A DNA stretch of 5,014 bases from JAWWBG01 sp033721095 (GTDB lineage Bacteria; Actinomycetota; Nitriliruptoria; Nitriliruptorales; Nitriliruptoraceae): positions 1 to 5,014 of the forward strand of contig JAWWBG010000178.1 of NCBI GenBank assembly GCA_033721095.1. The letters run 5' to 3'. Each line of letters begins with the position of its first letter. Position 1 is the first letter of the stretch. The position numbers and the translations under genes are program-made. The notes beneath the pieces were generated by a model that saw nothing but the letters and a program-made list of their open reading frames with translations, searched no databases and was not told where the DNA came from. Below, piece by piece: positions 1 through 5,014 of the stretch.

Positions 1-672
1 GTCGCGACGACGGACCTCGTCCACGAGGTCCTCGGGTGTTCGGCCGACGGCAGCAGCCATGCGTTGGCCGCGCTCGCGTTCCATCCAGCCGGCCAGCGTG
101 TCGGGCGTGATCTCGGCGTGGAACTGGACGCCGTAGGACAGTCCGTCGGCCATGCGGTAGGCCGGTACGGCGCCGTTGTGGCCGGTGAGCATCGGCACCG
201 CCCCCGGTGGCAGCGTGCCGACCTCCCATTCGTGGCTGAAGAAGCCGAGTGATCCGTCGACCCAGCCGGCGAAGATCTCGTCGTCGTGTGCCTCGTCGGT
301 ACGCGACAGGTCCGCGAAGCCCAGCGCAGGTTGGTCGCGCCTGGTGACCGCCCCGCCGGTGGCCTCGGCCAACAGCTGCGTCCCCAGGCAGATCCCGAAG
401 ACCGGAACGCCGGCGTCGACGGCCTCGGCCAGCAGGGCCTTTTCCGGTGCGAGCCAGGGCTCGTCGTCGTGGACGCTCATGGGGCCGCCGAGGACGAGGA
501 TCCCCCGGACGTCGGCGGTCAGATCCGGCACCCCCCGGGTCGGCGTGTCCACGAGGTCCCAGGGGCGCCGGTTCGCGCGCGCATCCAACGTCTCGAGGAG
601 ACTGCCGGGACCGGCCCAGTCCACGTGCTGGAGAACCAGCAGCCGCCCGTAGTCGTACGCCTCGTCGGTCAC
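1..672 (-). CDS. Class I glutamine amidotransferase-like protein (3' end missing)
   Basis: The reading frame is open from GTG at 672 down to base 1 (224 residues), so the C-terminus lies outside the window. The fold is that of a stand-alone class I (triad) glutamine amidotransferase, the GMP-synthase-amidotransferase-like group, which hydrolyses glutamine or a gamma-glutamyl amide through a cysteine nucleophile. Visible signs are the LVLGGPMSV strand-loop (residues 59-67, oxyanion region), the nucleophile elbow GICLGTQ with Cys95, and VQFHAEIT with His185 and Glu187 completing the triad. A His/Trp-containing stretch (FFSHEWEV, 144-151) sits where related proteins carry a WHGD-like motif. Thr98 replaces the common His of GICLGHQ. 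There is no signal peptide or membrane segment, so it is probably cytosolic. The GTG start is supported by GGAAGG six bases upstream. No synthetase domain is visible, so the substrate is unknown; it could be a free-standing amidase-type enzyme. It is transcribed divergently from the unknown gene and copA, and no shared function is evident. Confidence 0.88.
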   Translation of the reverse strand, partial: MTDEAYDYGRLLVLQHVDWAGPGSLLETLDARANRRPWDLVDTPTRGVPDLTADVRGILVLGGPMSVHDDEPWLAPEKALLAEAVDAGVPVFGICLGTQLLAEATGGAVTRRDQPALGFADLSRTDEAHDDEIFAGWVDGSLGFFSHEWEVGTLPPGAVPMLTGHNGAVPAYRMADGLSYGVQFHAEITPDTLAGWMERERGQRMAAAVGRTPEDLVDEVRRRD

Positions 673-678
673 CGTGAG

Positions 679-684
679 CCTTCC
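679..684 (-). promoter_or_regulatory. Ribosome binding site of the amidotransferase gene
   Basis: On the minus strand the sequence reads GGAAGG, then six bases, then the GTG start at 672. The match to the 16S anti-Shine-Dalgarno and the spacing are good, and this fixes the start codon. Confidence 0.7.
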
Positions 685-733
685 ACCACGCGGCCGCCCA
701 GCGTAGGCCCGGCCGTAGCCTCCCCTTGCTCCT

Positions 734-740
734 GGGAGGG
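734..740 (+). promoter_or_regulatory. Ribosome binding site deciding the start of the unknown gene
   Basis: GGGAGGG at 734-740 contains a full GGAGG core four bases before GTG 744, which is slightly short spacing. It favours GTG 744 over the in-frame TTG at 726, which lies upstream of the site, and over ATG 777, which has no Shine-Dalgarno sequence near it. Confidence 0.6.
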
Positions 741-743
741 CGT

Positions 744-1826
744 GTGGCAGACGCATCACTGGCCGACCTGCTGTCGATGGGTGATCTCGACGGCCTGGTC
801 CGGCACGCCGACCGGCTGGCCGGCGCCGGCCGTTGGGACGAGCTGCTCGTGCTCCGGGATCGGTGCCACGAGGCGGCGGAGCTGACGGGCAAGCAGCTCT
901 GGGGCGCGGCCCAGTACGCCGAGTACCGCATGGCGCTGGATGCACCCGGCCCGCTGGCCGCGTCGGTGGTTCGGTCGGGTGCCGCACGGTTCGCCCTCGG
1001 CCCATTGACCGAGGTCGTCGCCCAGCACCACGCCTGGGCCGAGCTGGCCGAGCATCTCGAGGATCCCGCGAGTGCTGCTGTCGTCGCCCAGGAGCGCGTC
1101 CTGCGCGGCGAGGATCTCCGAGGCGACGACCGGGCCGGACTCGAGGACGTCGGCGTTCCCGGTGTGCTCCAGCCCTTCGAGCCCGACTACGCCCTCCCGA
1201 TCTATCGACCCGACGAGCTGCTGGCATCCGGCCCGGCGGCACCGGATGCCGCCGCCGGCCGACCCGCGGGCGACGCCGTCGGACGGCCGGCCGACGCGCC
1301 CGAGCTCCAGCAGGCGCTCCTCGACGCCGTCGAGCACTGGCAGGCCCAATCGACCGGTGAGATCGTCGCCGCGACGGTCGAGGGCGGCGCGGATCACGCC
1401 GTTGGTGCCCTCGCCGCCGGGCGCGCCCGGCTGGTGCCGTTGACGGTCCCCGAGGCCCTCGGTGCCATCGCGTGGGCAGCGGCTTCCGGGGCCGCGCACG
1501 CCCTTCGGCGGGGGATGGCGGCTGGCCGTTCAGCAGCGTGGTGGGTGGCTGCGGAGGCCACTGGCCTCGACTGGCCCGTCGACCCGGACGAGCTGGAATA
1601 CGAGCTCGAGGAGCTGCGCTTCTGGACCTGGACCACCGAGTCCGACGAGCCCGGCTGGCGACTGCGCGTGGCGATCGAGGACACCCACGACACGGTGACC
1701 GTTGCCCTCGATGCCTTCGACCGTCGCAGCGAGCCCGCTGAGGATGACGACACCCTTGACCTTCCAGCGACTGGAAGCCATACCGTGCTCACGACAACGC
1801 CAGACCGCCGCGAGACCTCGACGTGA
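744..1826 (+). CDS. Conserved-looking actinobacterial protein of unknown function
   Basis: This encodes 360 residues from GTG 744; the frame stays open to TTG 726, but the ribosome binding site supports 744. It is a soluble, acidic protein with no signal peptide or membrane helix. The N-terminal part (about residues 1-150) is helical-looking and dense in Trp, Arg and Glu, including GRWDELLVLRDRCHEAAE (29-46) and EYRMALDAPGP (60-70). It ends in a Pro/aromatic stretch, VLQPFEPDYALPIYRPDEL (142-160). An Ala/Gly/Pro/Asp-rich linker (about 162-186) leads to a second alpha/beta-like region (about 189-327) with acidic LEYELEEL (284-291), then WTWTTE and a final WRLRVAIEDT strand. From memory the N-terminal pattern resembles uncharacterised actinobacterial proteins, but I cannot name the family and see no catalytic or metal-binding motif. 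Cysteine is nearly absent (one, in DRCHEA), which argues against a copper chaperone. Its stop overlaps the copA start (GTGA), so the two genes are probably co-transcribed and coupled. Confidence 0.8.
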   Translation: MADASLADLLSMGDLDGLVRHADRLAGAGRWDELLVLRDRCHEAAELTGKQLWGAAQYAEYRMALDAPGPLAASVVRSGAARFALGPLTEVVAQHHAWAELAEHLEDPASAAVVAQERVLRGEDLRGDDRAGLEDVGVPGVLQPFEPDYALPIYRPDELLASGPAAPDAAAGRPAGDAVGRPADAPELQQALLDAVEHWQAQSTGEIVAATVEGGADHAVGALAAGRARLVPLTVPEALGAIAWAAASGAAHALRRGMAAGRSAAWWVAAEATGLDWPVDPDELEYELEELRFWTWTTESDEPGWRLRVAIEDTHDTVTVALDAFDRRSEPAEDDDTLDLPATGSHTVLTTTPDRRETST

Positions 1827-4057
1827 CCGATTCCCCCACCGCCCTGGCGGACCCTGCGGTTGTCGACGAGGACAGCCGCACGTTGGTCGTGCCGGTGACC
1901 GGCATGACGTGCTCGGCGTGCTCCACGCGCGTGCAGCGAACGCTCGCCGGCCTCGACGGCGTCCGCGAATCGTCCGTGAACTTCGCGACGTCACGGGCAG
2001 CCGTCCGATTCGACGCCAGCCGGACCTCCATCGAGCAGATGCGGGAGGCCGTCGAGGCGATCGGCTACGGCATCCCCCTCGAAGCCGTCGACGACCAGCA
2101 GATCCACGAGCAGCGCACGCGACAGCTGCGCCGCGCGACGGGCTGGGCCGCCGCCTTCACCCTCCCGCTGTTCCTGTTGGCCATGGTTCCCGGCTGGTCG
2201 TTCGCCGGCGCCGAGTGGGTCATGGCGGTGCTGGCCACCCCGGTCGTGTGGTGGACCGGCTGGCAGTTCCACCGCAACGCCGTCCGGAACCTGCGCCACG
2301 GCCTGGTCACCATGGACACGCTGGTCAGCCTCGGCACGAGCGTGACCTGGACCTGGTCGGTCATCGCCATGCTCACCGACCGGCCGGTCTACTTCGAGAC
2401 GGCCGCCGTGATCGTCACGGTGATCCTGCTCGGTCGGCTGCTGGAGCATCGGGCCCGCGGCCGAACCTCGCAGGCGCTGCGTCAGCTGCTCGACCTCGCG
2501 CCCGACGAAGTCGAGACCGTGGACGGGCGAACCGTGCCGGCCGGTGCGATCGAGCCGGGAGACGTCTTCCTCGTTCGTCCCGGTCAGCGGGTCGGCACGG
2601 ACGGCGAGGTCGTCGAGGGCACCTCGACGATCGACGCATCCATGGTGACCGGCGAGCCCGTGCCAGTCGAGGTGGAGCCGGGCAGCCTCGTCGTCGGAGG
2701 GACGGTCAACGGCCCCGGCCGGCTGGCCGTCCGCGCGACGCGCGTCGGCAGCGACACCGTCCTTGCGCGCATCGTCGAGCTGGTCGCCCAGGCACAGTCG
2801 GGCCGCGCGCCCGTGCAGGCGCTGGTCGACCGGGTCAGCGCCGTGTTCGTCCCCGCCGTGCTCGTCGTGGCTGCGCTCACGTTCGTTGTTTCGCTGGGCC
2901 TCGGGGTCGATGTCACCGAGGCGGCGACGCGTGCGGTGGCGGTCCTCGTCATCGCGTGCCCGTGTGCGCTCGGTCTCGCGACGCCGACCGCCCTCATGGT
3001 GGGGACCGGTCGGGGAGCCACGATGGGAGTCCTGATTCGCGGCGCCGAGGCGCTCGAGCGTGCCGAGGGAATCGACACGATCGTCCTCGACAAGACGGGC
3101 ACCGCCACGACGGGTCGCGTTCGGCTGGTCGAGACGGCTGGCACGACCGATGACGTCGAACAGTTGATGGCCGCCGCGGCCAGCACGTCGAGCCATCCGT
3201 TGGCACGAGCGATCGCCGAGGGCCTGGCTCCGCCGAGGATCCCCGCCGACACCTCGGAGGAGACGCCTGGTCGTGGCGTCACCGCCATCGTGGACGGCCG
3301 CCGTGTCCTGCTGGGTTCGGAGGCGTTCGTGGTCGGAGGTGCGGCCGTGGTCGGTGCCGCGCGTTCGCTGCCGATGGCCGGGGCGGCGGACAGTGTCTCG
3401 ACGACGCCCTCGGGCCTCCGCCAGGTCGCGGACAGGGCGATGGCCGCCGGGCACACGACGGTGTGGCTGAGCGTGGACGGTGAGGTGACCGGCATCGCCG
3501 TCCTGGCCGATGGCATCAAGCACGACGCCGTGGATGCCGTCCGGCGACTTCGCGACCAGCACGAGGTCCTGCTGGTGACGGGCGATGCCGAAGCGCCCGC
3601 GAGGACGATCGCACGCGAGGTTGGCATCGAGCACGTCGAGGCTGGCGTGCTGCCCGAGCAGAAGGTCGCGGTCGTGCGCCGGCTGCGCGAAGAGGGCCGC
3701 CGGGTGGCGATGGTCGGCGACGGGATCAACGACGCGGCCGCGCTCAGCGAGGCCGACCTCGGGATTGCGATGGGGTCGGGGACCGACATCGCGGTCGAGG
3801 CCGCCGACGTGACGCTGGTTGGCAGCGACCTGTTGGCTGTCGTGGACGTCATCGAGCTGTCTCGGCGAACGCTGCGGACGATTCGCGGCAACCTGTTCTG
3901 GGCCTTCGGCTACAACGTCGCGGCCATCCCGCTGGCCGCTGTCGGTCTGCTCACGCCCATGATCGCTGCCGCGGCGATGGGCCTGTCATCGGTGTTCGTC
4001 GTGCTGAACTCGCTGCGGCTCCGCCGCCATCGGAGCGTCCGGCAAGCTGCCGCCTGA
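1823..4057 (+). CDS. copA: Copper-exporting P1B-type ATPase (CopA-like)
   Basis: This is a complete 744-residue inner-membrane pump that uses ATP to move Cu+ out of the cytoplasm. In order it has one N-terminal heavy-metal-associated domain with GMTCSAC (Cys30, Cys33); four membrane helices (about 108-208); an actuator domain with TGEP (276-279); the CPC metal site in helix 6 (379-381); the phosphorylated Asp423 in DKTGT; the nucleotide-domain His-Pro pair (458-459) and GRG (483-485); TGD (586-588) and GDGIND (632-637); then two final helices with Tyr697-Asn698 and MGLSS (719-723). CPC plus YN plus M..SS is the signature of Cu+ (P1B-1) pumps rather than Zn/Cd/Pb pumps. Length is usual for a single-HMA CopA. 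The residue after DKTGT is Ala428 rather than the usual Leu/Ile/Val/Met, and the nucleotide domain holds a somewhat long Ala/Ser-rich stretch (about 505-535). GTG at 1823 lacks a clear ribosome binding site but overlaps the upstream stop by four bases, suggesting translational coupling. No regulator or chaperone gene adjoins it. Confidence 0.95.
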   Translation: MTDSPTALADPAVVDEDSRTLVVPVTGMTCSACSTRVQRTLAGLDGVRESSVNFATSRAAVRFDASRTSIEQMREAVEAIGYGIPLEAVDDQQIHEQRTRQLRRATGWAAAFTLPLFLLAMVPGWSFAGAEWVMAVLATPVVWWTGWQFHRNAVRNLRHGLVTMDTLVSLGTSVTWTWSVIAMLTDRPVYFETAAVIVTVILLGRLLEHRARGRTSQALRQLLDLAPDEVETVDGRTVPAGAIEPGDVFLVRPGQRVGTDGEVVEGTSTIDASMVTGEPVPVEVEPGSLVVGGTVNGPGRLAVRATRVGSDTVLARIVELVAQAQSGRAPVQALVDRVSAVFVPAVLVVAALTFVVSLGLGVDVTEAATRAVAVLVIACPCALGLATPTALMVGTGRGATMGVLIRGAEALERAEGIDTIVLDKTGTATTGRVRLVETAGTTDDVEQLMAAAASTSSHPLARAIAEGLAPPRIPADTSEETPGRGVTAIVDGRRVLLGSEAFVVGGAAVVGAARSLPMAGAADSVSTTPSGLRQVADRAMAAGHTTVWLSVDGEVTGIAVLADGIKHDAVDAVRRLRDQHEVLLVTGDAEAPARTIAREVGIEHVEAGVLPEQKVAVVRRLREEGRRVAMVGDGINDAAALSEADLGIAMGSGTDIAVEAADVTLVGSDLLAVVDVIELSRRTLRTIRGNLFWAFGYNVAAIPLAAVGLLTPMIAAAAMGLSSVFVVLNSLRLRRHRSVRQAAA

Positions 4058-4067
4058 ACGGTCGCCG

Positions 4068-5014
4068 CTACCTGATGTGCGGGCCGGTCAGCAGGCGGCT
4101 GTTGAACCCGCCGACCGGTGAACGGTCCGACGTCCACGGGGTGAACGGCGCCGTCACGAGGGCCGCCAGCGCCAGCAACACGGTGTCGTAGTTCACCCGC
4201 CACCCGGCGTAGTCGATCCACGCCTGGTCGCGGTCGGCCACCAGCGTCAGCCCGTTGGCCTCCAGCTGGGCGCAAACCTCGTCGTACTCCTCGCGGCTGA
4301 TGGAGATCGGATCCCCTTGTTGGGGGTCGGGGTCGTATTCGATCCCGACGAGGTCGCAGATGCGCCGGAGCGCCACGAAGCCGGCCCGGATGCACACCTG
4401 CGCCTGCGGCGAGTTGCCGCCCTGGAGTGTGCTGACCTGGAGGCTGGCCGCATCGAGGACCGTGCCGGCCGCCGTGACCCACGACCGGGTACGCACCGGT
4501 GACCGGAAGAAGATGAGTGCCCCGAGCGAGGTGTGCGACTCGTCGATGTCGGCGAACCATTCCTCCCAATGTGCCCAGAACGGGTCGAGCTGGTCGAGCC
4601 AGCCGATGCGGTGGAACCTGGTGAGCATTTCGACGGCCGTGGGCGGGTCGCCGGCACGGACGGCCAACATCGCGACCGATGACTCGCGGCGAGCAAAGGC
4701 TGAGTACATCGACGGGAGGTAGGCAATCAGCAGGGCGATCAGTCCCAGGCCGAACATCGCCTCGGTGAAGCTCAGGCCGGTCTGGACCGCGCCGTGCGGA
4801 ACCGAGAACCCCAACGTGAACAGGGACGAGCCGCTGATGGTCAGCGCGTCCGCGAAGTGGTCGACACCGGCTGCCCAGAACCACATGGCGTAGCCGAGCC
4901 ACGTCATCACGGTCCAGGCGACGGGCAGCAGCAGCAACCCGAAGGGAGCAACGAGGGCCAGGGTCGCATCGCGGTTCTCGAACGAGCGTTGGGTCCTCGC
5001 GACCAGTCGCAGGA
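4068..5014 (-). CDS. Membrane protein with pore-loop-like segment (5' end missing)
   Basis: The frame is open from the right edge to TAG at 4070-4068, giving about 314 residues. A TTG at 4937 is in frame, but the upstream codons (including RSFENRDATLALVAPFG) read as protein continuing into a membrane helix, so the true start is off-window. Order: a first hydrophobic helix (about 4960-4865); a short re-entrant-like segment SGSSLFTLGFSVP (about 4835-4797); a second helix ending IALLIAYLPSMY (about 4760-4700); then a long cytosolic tail with Trp-rich DPFWAHWEEWFADIDESHTSLGALIFFRSP, SWVTAAGTVLDAA, CIRAGFVALRRI and DQAWIDYAGWRVNYDTVLLAL. The helix-loop-helix layout with TLGF in the loop resembles a two-helix potassium-channel pore, but the canonical TxGYGD filter is absent. 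From memory similar proteins are annotated as hypothetical or ion-channel-like membrane proteins. Function is therefore unproven; a channel or mechanosensor-like role is inference. It converges on copA with a 10-base gap and is not in its operon. Confidence 0.82.
   Translation of the reverse strand, partial: LRLVARTQRSFENRDATLALVAPFGLLLLPVAWTVMTWLGYAMWFWAAGVDHFADALTISGSSLFTLGFSVPHGAVQTGLSFTEAMFGLGLIALLIAYLPSMYSAFARRESSVAMLAVRAGDPPTAVEMLTRFHRIGWLDQLDPFWAHWEEWFADIDESHTSLGALIFFRSPVRTRSWVTAAGTVLDAASLQVSTLQGGNSPQAQVCIRAGFVALRRICDLVGIEYDPDPQQGDPISISREEYDEVCAQLEANGLTLVADRDQAWIDYAGWRVNYDTVLLALAALVTAPFTPWTSDRSPVGGFNSRLLTGPHIR
4084..4118. terminator. Weak candidate hairpin at the convergent gene ends
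   Basis: CCGGTC (4084-4089) pairs with GACCGG (4113-4118), and GGCGG (4094-4098) pairs with CCGCC (4108-4112). This leaves a 4-base one-sided bulge and a 9-base loop. It begins 27 bases after the copA stop and lies within the last codons of the converging membrane-protein gene. No T-tract follows on the plus strand, so it is not a classical intrinsic terminator. In DNA this GC-rich, such pairing can arise by chance. Confidence 0.22.

Larger units (their letters stand above)
673..743. promoter_or_regulatory. Divergent intergenic region, probable back-to-back promoters
   Basis: These 71 bases separate the two divergent start codons and are the only non-coding room for promoters of both the amidotransferase and the unknown-gene/copA pair. 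TANNNT-type -10 candidates exist on each strand: TAGCCT at 716-721 (plus) and TACGCT at 705-700 (minus). Neither has a convincing TTGACA-like -35 at the usual distance. If the plus candidate is used, the leader would be only about 16 bases. I see no copper-regulator (CsoR or CueR type) dyad here. Promoter function follows from the gene arrangement; the exact elements are guesses. Confidence 0.4.

Noticed and set aside
64..885. Plus-strand frames across the left end
   Set aside because: The minus strand there encodes an intact amidotransferase with its catalytic triad and a good ribosome binding site; the plus-strand products are Arg/Pro/Gly-rich with no motif.
1702..3153. A 483-codon plus-strand frame overlapping the start of copA
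   Set aside because: It is an out-of-frame, Arg-rich shadow of the copA reading frame with no recognisable motif.
1991..3891. Very long open frames antisense to copA (547 and 435 codons)
   Set aside because: Their translations are Arg/Ala/Gly/Ser-rich low-complexity strings with no domains, and they lie opposite a clearly conserved ATPase. They are GC-bias shadows.
1823..4057. Possible Zn/Cd-type specificity of the ATPase
   Set aside because: CPC, YN and M..SS in the membrane helices are the Cu+ signature, and no His-rich tail or Zn-type helix-8 residues are seen.
4055..4148. Three copies of TGAACGG (4055, 4119, 4142)
   Set aside because: The copies are seven bases long, unevenly spaced and inside or next to coding sequence. 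They are not distinguishable from chance.
3910..4902. A 330-codon minus-strand frame overlapping both copA and the membrane protein
   Set aside because: It is out of frame with the conserved membrane-protein reading, Arg/Pro/Gly-rich, and runs antisense into the end of copA.

Overview
The window is very GC-rich DNA with strong third-position G/C bias and GTG starts. This points to an actinomycetota-type genome; lineage below phylum is inference only. Almost all of it is coding: two complete genes, plus two more that run off the window edges. I see no RNA gene, mobile element, CRISPR array or recent insertion.

Layout, left to right: (1) bases 1-672, minus strand: the N-terminal 224 residues of a class I glutamine amidotransferase-like protein, whose C-terminus lies beyond the left edge. 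(2) 673-743: a 71-base divergent intergenic region with a ribosome binding site for each flanking gene, and the likely site of both promoters. (3) 744-1826, plus strand: a 360-residue soluble conserved-looking protein of unknown function. (4) 1823-4057, plus strand: a complete 744-residue copper-exporting P1B-type ATPase (CopA type) whose GTG start overlaps the stop of the preceding gene by four bases. (5) 4068-5014, minus strand: the C-terminal part of a membrane protein with a pore-loop-like segment between two membrane helices and a large cytosolic tail. It converges on the ATPase gene with only 10 bases between the stop codons.

The ATPase is the only gene with a firm physiological role, moving Cu+ out of the cytoplasm. 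The unknown protein is very probably on the same transcript and may be translationally coupled to it, so a link to metal homeostasis is possible but unproven. No copper-responsive regulator, chaperone or recognisable copper operator is visible here. The window looks like ordinary chromosomal actinobacterial DNA. The points most worth a second look are the unknown gene coupled to copA, a Leu-to-Ala change just after the phosphorylation motif of the ATPase, and the degenerate potassium-channel-like pore loop in the right-hand protein. I did not find convincing evidence of a new system.
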